A stretch of DNA of 64,000 nt from Borreliella yangtzensis. GTDB lineage: Bacteria > Spirochaetota > Spirochaetia > Borreliales > Borreliaceae. This document shows positions 35,348 to 43,799 of the stretch, piece by piece (position 1 is the stretch's first letter; the number at the start of each line of letters is the position of its first letter). The notes beneath the pieces are model-generated. The model made no database searches, was not told the DNA's origin, and was given only the letters and a program-made list of their open reading frames with translations. The translations under genes and the position numbers were made by a program. Location: assembly GCF_014201775.1 (NCBI RefSeq), contig NZ_JACHFG010000002.1, positions 221,454 to 285,453 of the forward strand, in the 5' to 3' direction.

Positions 35348-36223
35348 ATGATGCAAGATGACGGAATAAGTAGTAGTACTAAAACTAAAATCAAAGCTTT
35401 AAAGTTTTTTTCAAGGAAAATGCTTTCAGAACTTAATTTTGGTGGTTATCGTTCAATTTTTAAAGGACTTGGTCTTGAATTTCACGAATTTAGACCTTAT
35501 GAGGATTCTGATGATGCTAGATTTATTGATTGGAATGTGAGTTCAAAGGCTGATAGTATTTTTTCAAAGGTTTTCAAAGAAGATAGAGGAATGAATCTTC
35601 ATCTTCTTGTTGATAATTCACTTTCCATGAGTTTGGGAGGTAAGATTAATAAAAAAGATATCCAGGATTTGTTGGTTTCTATTTTTGCGCACATGGCATT
35701 CTTTAATAATGATAAAATAGGCGTTACTTTTTTTTCAAGTGGAACAGATAAATTCATACCCTCTAGCAAAGGTCATTCGCACTTAGGGCTGATATTAAGT
35801 GAAACGATTAATAGAAACCTTAAGCCGGGTAGCAGCTTGGCTTATATTTTTAAAAATACAGCAGAATATTATAAAAAAAGATCCTTGGTTATAATCATTT
35901 CTGATTTTAAGGCGAATGATTATTTTAAATCTTTAAATGTTCTAAGTAAAAGACATAATGTTGTTGCTATAAAAATTACAGATTTTTTTGATGAAAATTT
36001 TCCTAAAATTGGAACTTTGATTTGCGAAGATGTTGAAACTGGAGAAAATTTTTTAGTTTCAGGTTTTAGCAAGTTGACATTAAGTGGTTATAAAAACTAT
36101 TGGACGCTTGATAAAATAAAGTGGAAAAAAGAGTGTATTAAAAAAAATATTAGTTTTATTGAGATTGATACTAAAGAAGATGTTTTTAAAAAACTTAAAA
36201 TTCTTCTTAAAAAGGGATCATAG
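35348..36223 (+). CDS. DUF58 protein of the MoxR/Bat operon
   Basis: This codes for 291 residues. The DUF58 core GLGLEFHEFRPYEDSDDARFIDWNVSSK is clear near 42-68 (family: G.EF.E.R.Y..GDD.R.IDW). A VWA-like fold follows, with LLVDNSLSMSLGG (DxSxS MIDAS start). No signal peptide. These proteins are usual MoxR partners. It lies 14 bases after moxR and 3 before the next gene. Confidence 0.9.
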   Translation: MMQDDGISSSTKTKIKALKFFSRKMLSELNFGGYRSIFKGLGLEFHEFRPYEDSDDARFIDWNVSSKADSIFSKVFKEDRGMNLHLLVDNSLSMSLGGKINKKDIQDLLVSIFAHMAFFNNDKIGVTFFSSGTDKFIPSSKGHSHLGLILSETINRNLKPGSSLAYIFKNTAEYYKKRSLVIIISDFKANDYFKSLNVLSKRHNVVAIKITDFFDENFPKIGTLICEDVETGENFLVSGFSKLTLSGYKNYWTLDKIKWKKECIKKNISFIEIDTKEDVFKKLKILLKKGS

Positions 36224-36226
36224 ATC

Positions 36227-37126
36227 TTGAAGAGAATTATTTCAAATTTTTTTCTTTTTTCAACCTTATTTTTACATTCTTATGAAATAAAGAATGAAAT
36301 ATTTATGCCAACTCGTTATTATGTCGGTGATTCTGTTGATTTTAAAGTTTCATTAATTTTAAATGATGGTGAGGAATTTTTTCCTGTAGATTTTAAAGAG
36401 ATTAAAGATGAATTCGTTGAAGTAAATTCGATTAGCTTTAATAATGTAACAAATGAAATAATAGTTAATTTTGTTTCTTTTTATATTGGAAGTAGTTCTC
36501 TTCCGCCTATTTATATCGGAGATGTAATTAGTAATGGCAAAAAAAATAAAGTTGTTCTAGAGAATATAAAAATAAATACAGATAAGCTAGTATCTAATAA
36601 TTCGGATTTTAAAATTAAAAGTATAGAAGGCGTTTTATTTATTCCTGGAACAAGTACTTATTTGTTTTTGTTTATTCTTGTTTTGTTTATGATTCCTTAT
36701 TTGATTATGAAGCTTTTAAAGCTTTTAAATCGACTTTTAATTTACTTGATAATTAAACATGGACTTAGAAAGCCTTATAAAGTATTGCAAAGACAGTTTA
36801 ATATTTTATCTAAATATGCTAAAGAAGGTAGAGATCAAAGTGCATTTTATAATTTAATAAATTCTTCTTTAAGGGTTTATTTATCTAAAAAAACAGGTTT
36901 CGACTTTAATGCAATTACTACAACAGAAATCTCTATAATTTTGCAAGATCTTAAAGTTCCTTACGAGATTCGTTCAACTTTTATTAATACATTAAGGCTT
37001 TCTGATTTTAGTAAATTTAGTGGTGTTGATTTGGCATTTGATAGTTTACCGTTTGTTTTAGAGGATTTAAAAATCGCAGCATCGAATTTTGAAGAATTTA
37101 ATAGAGGTGCTAATGTTAACATTTAA
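36227..37126 (+). CDS. Membrane protein of the Bat operon (BatD-like, small)
   Basis: This codes for 299 residues from TTG 36227, with AAGGGA upstream. The start KRIISNFFLFSTLFLHSYE is a signal peptide; residues about 20-140 are a beta-rich exported domain (RYYVGDSVDFKVSL), followed by a membrane segment near 143-165 (TYLFLFILVLFMIPYLIM) and a basic cytoplasmic tail ending in helices. Architecture (exported beta domain, one TM, cytoplasmic tail) is that of small BatD-type proteins. The end overlaps the next gene by 14 bases. Confidence 0.78.
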   Translation: MKRIISNFFLFSTLFLHSYEIKNEIFMPTRYYVGDSVDFKVSLILNDGEEFFPVDFKEIKDEFVEVNSISFNNVTNEIIVNFVSFYIGSSSLPPIYIGDVISNGKKNKVVLENIKINTDKLVSNNSDFKIKSIEGVLFIPGTSTYLFLFILVLFMIPYLIMKLLKLLNRLLIYLIIKHGLRKPYKVLQRQFNILSKYAKEGRDQSAFYNLINSSLRVYLSKKTGFDFNAITTTEISIILQDLKVPYEIRSTFINTLRLSDFSKFSGVDLAFDSLPFVLEDLKIAASNFEEFNRGANVNI

Positions 37127-38114
37127 TGAACCCTTGTATTTGTTTTTATTAGTGATTTTTCCTTTAATAATTTATTTTAATCATTTTTTTAAAAATAGAG
37201 GAGGCAAGATAAAGTTTCCAATATCGCTTTATGGTAACTTTAACTCTTTAAAGCTTAAGGATTATAAGTTAAATTTGATGTATTTTTTTACTTATTCTTT
37301 TTTGTATTTAGCTGCAATGATTATGGTTTTTGCTTTAGCAGGTCCCTCGGTTTCAAAAAAGAAGATGATACATCTTAGTGCTGGTGCCGACATTGTCATT
37401 GTTCTTGACATATCGCCTAGTATGGGGGCTGTTGAGTTTTCTTCTAAGAATAGACTTGAATTTTCAAAAGAATTGATTAAACGTTTTATTTCTCAACGTG
37501 AAAATGATAACATTGGTTTGGTGGCTTTTGCAAAAGATGCTTCAATCGTAGTGCCTATAACAACAGATAGAGATTTTTTTAATAAAAAGTTAGATGATAT
37601 TTATATTATGGATTTAGGCAATGGGTCTGCTTTAGGATTGGGTATTTCTATTGCGTTGTCTCATTTAAAGCATTCTGAAGCTCCTAAAAGATCAATAATA
37701 GTTTTAACAGATGGGGTTGTTAATTCAGATGAAATTTATAAAGATCAAGTAATTAATCTTGCTCAAGGTTTAAATGTTAAGATTTATTCTATTGGTATTG
37801 GAAGTTTTGAAGAATTTAGTGTTGAGTTTAAATTAAGATCTGGAAAATTTTATCAAGGAAGTTTGAAAGAGGTTTATGATCCTAGCATGCTTGTTGAGAT
37901 TTCAAATAAAACAGGAGGACTTTTTTATTCTGTTAATGATGATTTTTCTTTTCAATTTGCAATTCAAGATTTCTCAAAAAAAGAGAGCTTGGAAAGAAAA
38001 ATTAAAATAGCCGTGGATAATAAAAATATTTATAAAGAATTTTTAGTTTTGGCATTTTGTTTATTGCTTATTTATTTTATTTTTTCAAAAATTTTTTTAA
38101 AAGAGATACTATGA
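37113..38114 (+). CDS. VWA-domain membrane protein (BatA-like)
   Basis: This codes for 333 residues from ATG 37113, preceded by GAGG; a longer TTG start at 37089 lacks support. Two N-terminal helices (PLYLFLLVIFPLIIYF; FFTYSFLYLAAMIMVFAL) are followed by a VWA domain with an intact MIDAS start DISPSMGAVEF and a later TDGVVN. A last helix is near the end (LAFCLLLIYFIF). This is the BatA topology: VWA domain facing the periplasm. ATGA overlap couples it to the next VWA gene. Confidence 0.9.
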   Translation: MLTFNEPLYLFLLVIFPLIIYFNHFFKNRGGKIKFPISLYGNFNSLKLKDYKLNLMYFFTYSFLYLAAMIMVFALAGPSVSKKKMIHLSAGADIVIVLDISPSMGAVEFSSKNRLEFSKELIKRFISQRENDNIGLVAFAKDASIVVPITTDRDFFNKKLDDIYIMDLGNGSALGLGISIALSHLKHSEAPKRSIIVLTDGVVNSDEIYKDQVINLAQGLNVKIYSIGIGSFEEFSVEFKLRSGKFYQGSLKEVYDPSMLVEISNKTGGLFYSVNDDFSFQFAIQDFSKKESLERKIKIAVDNKNIYKEFLVLAFCLLLIYFIFSKIFLKEIL

Positions 38115-39097
38115 GTATAAATAATTATAGCGCTTTATACTTTTTTTTAATTTTAATATGGGTTTTTTTTGTGTGTGTGCTTAACTTTAGGCGAAATATT
38201 CCGTTTTTTAAGACCTTAAGTTTTATGTATGGAGATAATTCTTATATTCAAAATTATTATATTAAAAAATTTCTCATGATAATGTTTTTTATTTTTAGCT
38301 TAATTTTCCTAATTTTATCCATTTTGGATATTTCTTGGGGACAAAGAGCTATTGAGGATGAGAGAAGTAAATTGAGAATTTCTTTTATTTTTGATATTTC
38401 TCGTAGCATGTTAAGTGTGGATGAAGGTAAAATTATTAATAGGCTTGAGAGTGCTAAAAATATGATTAGCTTAATTTTAAGCAATTTTGAGGGTGCAGAA
38501 TATTCTCTTACTATTTTTAAAGGCAAGCCCATATTGGTTTTGCCTTTTTCTAAGGATAAAAACAGTTTAAACAAGATATTAAATTATATAGAGCCTGATT
38601 TAATAAGCTCTCCTGGAAGTTTTTTAGGAGATGCTGTTTTTAGTATAGTCTCTAATATGCAGGACAACTCTTATTATAATTTTTTGGTTGTTTTAACAGA
38701 TGGTGATGATTGGGGAGAGAATAATTATTATAGGTTTTCTAAATTTGTCAGTAATTTGAAGTTGGAAAGTTTTATTGTTGGTATTGGAGGGAGTAATCCC
38801 GTTTTATCTGATAATAACTCAAATGTTAAAGATGAAAATGGAAATCTTGTTAAAACTGTGATAAATGAAGAAAATTTACTTCTTCTTGCCTCTTCTCTTA
38901 AAGGATCATATTATAACTTGTATTCGAAAGGGATTAACTTTGTTGTCAATGATATAAGAAATGGTATAATAAGAAGAACGTCAAATGATATTATACTAGT
39001 TGATGTATCAAGGTATAAAATTTTTTTGGTTATTTCGTTGTTGTTTATTTTTATGTATTTATTTGTCAGGATGATAAAGTGGGACGAAACTTTTTAG
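38111..39097 (+). CDS. VWA-domain membrane protein (BatB-like)
   Basis: This codes for 328 residues from ATG 38111, whose ATGA overlaps the stop of the BatA-like gene; the open frame begins further up at 38057 but that lies wholly within the previous gene. Helices near 8-24 and 55-80 precede a VWA domain with MIDAS start DISRSMLSVDEG and TDGDDWGE. A C-terminal helix is present (IFLVISLLFIFMYLFV). A likely partner of the BatA-like protein. The TPR lipoprotein gene begins before it ends. Confidence 0.9.
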   Translation: MSINNYSALYFFLILIWVFFVCVLNFRRNIPFFKTLSFMYGDNSYIQNYYIKKFLMIMFFIFSLIFLILSILDISWGQRAIEDERSKLRISFIFDISRSMLSVDEGKIINRLESAKNMISLILSNFEGAEYSLTIFKGKPILVLPFSKDKNSLNKILNYIEPDLISSPGSFLGDAVFSIVSNMQDNSYYNFLVVLTDGDDWGENNYYRFSKFVSNLKLESFIVGIGGSNPVLSDNNSNVKDENGNLVKTVINEENLLLLASSLKGSYYNLYSKGINFVVNDIRNGIIRRTSNDIILVDVSRYKIFLVISLLFIFMYLFVRMIKWDETF

Positions 39098-39666
39098 TGG
39101 TTTTATATGCTTGCTTTTTGTGTTTGATTTTTTTGTCTTGTTCAAATGTTAAATCCATGTCTTTAATGGCCATTGGTAATTATGAATATGTTAGAGGAAA
39201 TTATCAAAATGCAATTTCAAATTATTACAATCTTGTGGAGGACAAAAAATATTCTGCTTGGGGGTATTATAATCTTGGTATTGTGTACTACTCTTTGGGA
39301 GAGTATGAAAGTTCTCTTAGAATATTCTCTTATGCAAAGAAAACCAATGATATTTTTTTAAATTTTAGTATCAATTATAACGAGGGGATAATATACTATA
39401 ATCAAGGGCTTTATCATAAGGCTGAAATAGCTTTTAAGGAGGCTTTAAAAATTAATCCTGGCAGTTATAATGCTAAATATAATCTTGAACTTGCAATAAT
39501 AAAAAAACGGACAGTGCGTGATAGTTTGAATTCTTTAAGTGTAGAAAAAAGTAAAAATTTTGTTGAAAGCAATGAAAATTTTTTAAGGTATATTGAAAAT
39601 CTTGAGAGGATTGTATGGTTGAGAAAAATAGACGAGAGCCTAGTTGTTCCAAAAGAAGATTGGTAA
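39079..39666 (+). CDS. TPR lipoprotein of the Bat operon (BatC-like)
   Basis: This codes for 195 residues from GTG 39079, with AGGATG just upstream inside the batB-like gene. The N-terminus is a lipoprotein signal with Cys at about residue 21 (LIFLSCSNVKS). Three or four TPR units follow (EYVRGNYQNAISNYYNLV, AWGYYNLGIVYYSLGEYE, NEGIIYYNQGLYHKAEIA). BatC and BatE proteins are TPR proteins of this operon. It overlaps both neighbours, so translation of the run is tightly coupled. Confidence 0.85.
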   Translation: MGRNFLVVLYACFLCLIFLSCSNVKSMSLMAIGNYEYVRGNYQNAISNYYNLVEDKKYSAWGYYNLGIVYYSLGEYESSLRIFSYAKKTNDIFLNFSINYNEGIIYYNQGLYHKAEIAFKEALKINPGSYNAKYNLELAIIKKRTVRDSLNSLSVEKSKNFVESNENFLRYIENLERIVWLRKIDESLVVPKEDW

Positions 39667-41666
39667 TATCATTTATTTGTTTTTTTTCAATTGTAAAACT
39701 TTATTCTCTTACGGGTATTGATTTTGTTCAAAATATTAAAGTTTTAAAGGGTGACAAATTTATTCAGATTATAAGGCTTAACAATCCTTTGCAAGATATT
39801 GATATAAATTTACTAAAAGTTGAAATCAATAAAGAAGTTCAATCCAATTCTAATGTTTTATCAATATCTAAAATAGCAGATAATAATAACTTTTCTTTTG
39901 TTGAGATTAAAGTTGAATATCTTTTTGAGGATCTAGGATTTATTAAGATTCCTCCATTAAAAGTAATTTATAAAGGCGATTTCTATTTATCTTCAGAGGT
40001 CGAAGTTAGTGTTCTAAGGGTTGATGAAATAAATTCTTTTGGTTTGCCGGTTAATTTATATTGGGATCTTGATAAAAAAGAGGTTTATGAATATCAAAGT
40101 ATTGGGCTTGTTTTGCGTTCAAATTGGCTTTTAGATGGCAATTCTAATGAAATGTCTGGATTTTTGCCTGCTATTAAGGATGCAATGATTGAAAAGATGC
40201 CTATATTTGGGGATATTAAATATAGAACTTTTAATAATAAAGAAATTTTAGATGTACCTTTTTATAACTTTATACTAACTCCTCTTAAAGACTCCAAGAA
40301 TGTTTTGATTCCGAGTTTTTCTTTTAATATTGATTCTGGTCTTGTTCGGAAAACCCCTGAGCTTTTATTAAAAGTTAAACCGATTCCCAAAGAGGTTAAA
40401 TCTTTAGCGGTGGGAACTTTTAGAATTGATTACGAAACTCCAACTTATTCTACAATTGAGCAAGATATGTTTACTATTTTAATAAAAATTACAGGTCAAG
40501 GGAATTTTCCTCATTTTTACTTTCCAGAGATTGAAACTTATAATTCTAAGATTCTTAATAAAAAGAAAAATTATAGTTTTAAACCTTCTGAAAGTGGTTA
40601 CAAGGGCAGTATTTCTCAAATTTATACAGTTAGGCCCGGCACTAAAGGTAGTGTATTTTTAAATATTGGTGATTTTAATTATTTAGATCCTGCTGATGGA
40701 GCAGTTTATACCCTTAAAGGAAAGAAATTGAAGTATGAATATTCAGGAGAGTTTAATAGCATAAACAAAATGCAGAATAATGTGGATGCTGATTTTAAAC
40801 TGTTATCTTATGCTGATATTTTGAATTACAAAAATAAAACTTTTTTATTTTTTGTTTCATACTATTATTTACTTTTGATTCCAGGATTTTTATTATCTTT
40901 AGCTATTTTAATTAGCTATAAAAAATTTTTTGCAGCATCAAGTTTTGGTTTAGTTATTTTAATATTGGCTGTTGGCGTTAGTTTAAATGCTGTAAATGAT
41001 GGTCTATTGTCAGAAAAAAATATAAATGATTTAATTGAAAATTATAATACTAAAAATTATGATGCTGCACTTATTAAGATTGATAATATTCTTAAAAAAT
41101 ATCCAAATTATTCAGGACTTTGGTTAAACAGAGCCCTTGTTTTGAGTAAAATGGATAGAGATTTTGATGCTATTTATTCAGCTTATAAAGCATTTTCGGC
41201 TTCTCCAAATAATGAAGCTCCCTATAAAGTTATTGATTTGATTGAAGCTAAAAATGGAGTTACAGACAGTATTCGTAACAATAGTTTTATTTTTTCTAAT
41301 ATATTTTTTATTATTAGTTTATTTTTGATAAATTTTTTAGTGGTATCTATTTTTTATAGATTTTTAGCAAAAAATTTAAAAAAAATAATTATATTCTTAC
41401 TTTTTTCTGCTGTTTGCTTTACTATATTTGAAACATATTATTTTTATTCTGAGCAACAATCTGAGATAGGAATAATTAAAGGTGATTTAGTCTCGCTTTA
41501 TAAAGTTCCTGACAACTTTTCAAGGAGCTGGAGATTTTTAAAGGGGAATGCGAGTGTTTATATTCTTGACAGCAAAGACGATTTTGTTCTTATTGAAACA
41601 AGTTACGGACTTCAAGGTTGGATTCATAAGAACTTTGTTGTGTCTTTGAAAGATAATTTGATCTAA
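39615..41666 (+). CDS. Fusion protein: BatD-like domain, TPR, SH3 domain
   Basis: This codes for 683 residues. A signal peptide (RRLVISFICFFSIVKLYSL) leads to a long beta-rich BatD-type region (about 25-390) with oxygen-tolerance family features such as RIDYETPTYSTIEQDMFTIL. A helix pair follows near 400-445, then a TPR pair (about 455-535: LIENYNTKNYDAALIKIDNI, WLNRALVLSKMDRDFDAI), two helices near 555-610, and a bacterial SH3 domain at the C-terminus (SRSWRFLKGNASVYILDS, GLQGWIHKNFV). It overlaps the upstream TPR lipoprotein gene by 52 bases and closes the operon. Confidence 0.82.
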   Translation: MVEKNRREPSCSKRRLVISFICFFSIVKLYSLTGIDFVQNIKVLKGDKFIQIIRLNNPLQDIDINLLKVEINKEVQSNSNVLSISKIADNNNFSFVEIKVEYLFEDLGFIKIPPLKVIYKGDFYLSSEVEVSVLRVDEINSFGLPVNLYWDLDKKEVYEYQSIGLVLRSNWLLDGNSNEMSGFLPAIKDAMIEKMPIFGDIKYRTFNNKEILDVPFYNFILTPLKDSKNVLIPSFSFNIDSGLVRKTPELLLKVKPIPKEVKSLAVGTFRIDYETPTYSTIEQDMFTILIKITGQGNFPHFYFPEIETYNSKILNKKKNYSFKPSESGYKGSISQIYTVRPGTKGSVFLNIGDFNYLDPADGAVYTLKGKKLKYEYSGEFNSINKMQNNVDADFKLLSYADILNYKNKTFLFFVSYYYLLLIPGFLLSLAILISYKKFFAASSFGLVILILAVGVSLNAVNDGLLSEKNINDLIENYNTKNYDAALIKIDNILKKYPNYSGLWLNRALVLSKMDRDFDAIYSAYKAFSASPNNEAPYKVIDLIEAKNGVTDSIRNNSFIFSNIFFIISLFLINFLVVSIFYRFLAKNLKKIIIFLLFSAVCFTIFETYYFYSEQQSEIGIIKGDLVSLYKVPDNFSRSWRFLKGNASVYILDSKDDFVLIETSYGLQGWIHKNFVVSLKDNLI

Positions 41667-41715
41667 AAAAATAAATATTTACAATATTTTAAAATTTTTT
41701 TAAAATGGTTTAATT

Positions 41716-41937
41716 TTATTTTTCTCTGTACACTATTCTACCTTTTGTAAGATCATAAGGAGATAGTTCAACTTTTACTTTATCGCCAGGAACTATTTTT
41801 ATAAAATGTTTTCGCATTTTGCCAGATAGATGGGCAAGCACAATGTGCTTGTTTTTAAGTTCTACTCTAAACATGGTATTTGGAAGAGATTCTTTTACAA
41901 TTCCTTCAGTTTCAATAGCTTCTTCTTTAATGTTCAA
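41716..41937 (-). CDS. infA: Translation initiation factor IF-1
   Basis: This codes for 73 residues, the family length. [39 protein letters not shown] and [19 protein letters not shown] are the IF-1 pattern (OB fold). The start is TTG 41937: GGAGG lies 5 bases upstream and the family N-terminus begins here. The open frame runs back to 41988 but that adds 17 residues with no IF-1 match. IF-1 binds the 30S A site. It is divergent from dksA. Confidence 0.95.
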
Positions 41938-42032
41938 GACAACCTCCACATTTTTCTCTAATAGGATAAATTTTACATGATTAAACATATCATTTCAATT
42001 ATTCTTTTTAAGAAATAAAAGGATTATTTTTG

Positions 42033-42061
42033 TTTACATTATAAAAAATTGTGTATATAAT
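42033..42061 (+). promoter_or_regulatory. Promoter of dksA
   Basis: TTTACA (42033-42038) and a perfect TATAAT (42056-42061) are 17 bases apart. GTGTA and TACAC (42051-42055, 42062-42066) form an inverted repeat around the -10. The bases between -10 and start read TACACGG, GC-rich for this genome, as in promoters open to ppGpp control. Confidence 0.75.
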
Positions 42062-42100
42062 TACACGGAGTTTTTTAAAAATGTAATTTATGGAGGTATC

Positions 42101-42478
42101 ATGCAAAAAGCTAGTTCTGAATATGAGTTTATTGAAGAGATAAAAAAATTTCTTTCAGCTGAAAAAAAAGAGATATTGGATTCTATTAAGTCTGTAGAAA
42201 ATAGCAAAAAGGAAATAATTAATAATGATATGTATCCAAAGGATGTTGTTGATATCGCTTTTGATAATATGGACGGAAATAATCTTGAGGCATTAGGTTT
42301 TGTTGAAAAGAAAAAGTTGAATTTAATAAATCAAGCTCTTTATAGAATTTCTCAAAATTCTTATGGTAAGTGCTTGGCTTGTGAAAAAGAGATTGCTAGA
42401 GAAAGACTTTTGGCAATTCCTTATGCTTTTTTATGTATTAGTTGTCAGACAAAAAAAGAAAAAAAGAGCAAAAGATGA
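42101..42478 (+). CDS. dksA: RNA polymerase-binding transcription factor DksA
   Basis: This codes for 125 residues. The coiled-coil tip DVVDIA matches the DxxDxA motif needed for action in the polymerase channel. The zinc finger is C-x2-C-x17-C-x2-C (CLACEKE ... CISC) near 98-120. DksA works with ppGpp; rel is at 15506. A clear GGAGG lies before ATG 42101. Shorter than E. coli DksA (151), as is common in spirochaetes. Confidence 0.94.
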   Translation: MQKASSEYEFIEEIKKFLSAEKKEILDSIKSVENSKKEIINNDMYPKDVVDIAFDNMDGNNLEALGFVEKKKLNLINQALYRISQNSYGKCLACEKEIARERLLAIPYAFLCISCQTKKEKKSKR

Positions 42479-42486
42479 TACATCTT
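42472..42486 (-). terminator. Likely terminator of the OmpA-domain gene
   Basis: On the minus strand AAGATG-TAT-CATCTT folds with 6-bp arms and is followed by TTTGCTCTTTTTTT. It sits just after the stop at 42490 and overlaps the 3' end of dksA. Confidence 0.45.
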
Positions 42487-42489
42487 AAA

Positions 42490-43659
42490 CTAGTTATTTA
42501 ATATTGTAATTTCTACTCGTCTATTTTTAGCCTTTAATGGGGACGATTTAGGATATTTTGGTTTTTTAGAGCCCCATCCTTTAAATAGTATTTGGTCTTT
42601 GTTTTTTACTTTCATTTTTATCAAATAATTTCCAATTGCACGAGCTCTTTTTTCAGAGAGTTCGTGCATCTCTTCTTCCAATCCAAACTGTTCAGTATGT
42701 CCTTCTATTAGAAGATTGTTTTTTTTAAATTTTTCAAGAAGCTTAGCTATAGTGTCAAGTTTTTTATATTCTTTTTGCAGTATTTGAAATGAATCAGGAT
42801 AAAATTCAATATCAAAGCTTAAATTAATTCCCTTATTATTTTTTTCAACGTTAATAGATTTGATTTTTTTTTCTTGAAGGTAATTTTCAACTTCAGTTTC
42901 AATGAAATTATCATTTGGAAGTTCAATTGAAATTACTCTTCCAAAAGAGTTACCAATCATTTTAAAATGTTGGTTGTTATTCTGTGTTATTTCAAATGTA
43001 TATTCGTCATTGTATTTATATGTATTGCCAATTTCATTATCAAAATAAATTTTTTGGTTTACTTTTTGATGGAAAGAGATGTTTTTTATATTGTATTGTG
43101 ATTCATAATTTGAGAGAATTATGTGGTAATGTTTGCCATTATGCTCTTCTTTTCCTTTATATTCGTAGTTAACATTAAATTTTACAACGAAATCTTTTAT
43201 ACTTCCATCTATTTTTGACGCTTCTATATATTCTTCTGCTGGATATGTCCATTTTTCATTTATTTTGATGGGTGTTTTTGGAAATCTTGGAATGCCTCTA
43301 ACAGAAGGCCTTTTTTGATTTGCTCCTATTATATATTCCCCTTGCTTATTTACGCTGAAGGTTTCTTCAAATTCTTCATCTAATAGGTAAGGCTCATTAA
43401 TATTTTCTCTTTTTAGGATTCTAAAAAAAGCTTTAATATTTGCAAAGTTTTCTTGTGTGTCTTTTATTTCGCTTGAAATTTGAATATTAGTTGTAGAGTT
43501 TGAATTATGATGACCGTTGAAATGTATTTCTTGATTATCTGTACCTTCTAATCTAAACTTTGCACCCTTAATGTATTTGAATTCAAATATTTCAGAAGAC
43601 AAAGCTAAGTTTTGAACTAAAAATAATAGCAACAGTATTATAGCTGCTTTGTTATCCAT
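42490..43659 (-). CDS. OmpA-domain protein (Tpn50-like)
   Basis: This codes for 389 residues. A signal peptide (AAIILLLLFLVQNLALSSE) is followed by an unknown beta-rich domain, then an OmpA C-terminal peptidoglycan-binding domain at about 290-385: NNLLIEGHTEQFG, LSEKRARAIGNYLI and FKGWGSKKP. The Treponema protein TpN50 has the same layout. It probably bridges outer membrane or periplasm and cell wall. It is convergent with dksA (11-base gap). Confidence 0.87.
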   Translation of the reverse strand: MDNKAAIILLLLFLVQNLALSSEIFEFKYIKGAKFRLEGTDNQEIHFNGHHNSNSTTNIQISSEIKDTQENFANIKAFFRILKRENINEPYLLDEEFEETFSVNKQGEYIIGANQKRPSVRGIPRFPKTPIKINEKWTYPAEEYIEASKIDGSIKDFVVKFNVNYEYKGKEEHNGKHYHIILSNYESQYNIKNISFHQKVNQKIYFDNEIGNTYKYNDEYTFEITQNNNQHFKMIGNSFGRVISIELPNDNFIETEVENYLQEKKIKSINVEKNNKGINLSFDIEFYPDSFQILQKEYKKLDTIAKLLEKFKKNNLLIEGHTEQFGLEEEMHELSEKRARAIGNYLIKMKVKNKDQILFKGWGSKKPKYPKSSPLKAKNRRVEITILNN

Positions 43660-43799
43660 TAATAGATTCTATCATAAAATTATTTAATTTATAAATTTTT
43701 CTTAAAATTTCTATTTTATATTTTGTTATTATCTGATATTGATTATAATTTATAGCACAGCTAGCATTTATTTAAATTATTAATTAATAGAGGTTTTAT

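Noticed and set aside
41938-41988. Upstream ATG for infA
   Set aside because: It adds 17 residues absent from IF-1 proteins, while TTG 41937 has GGAGG at the right distance.
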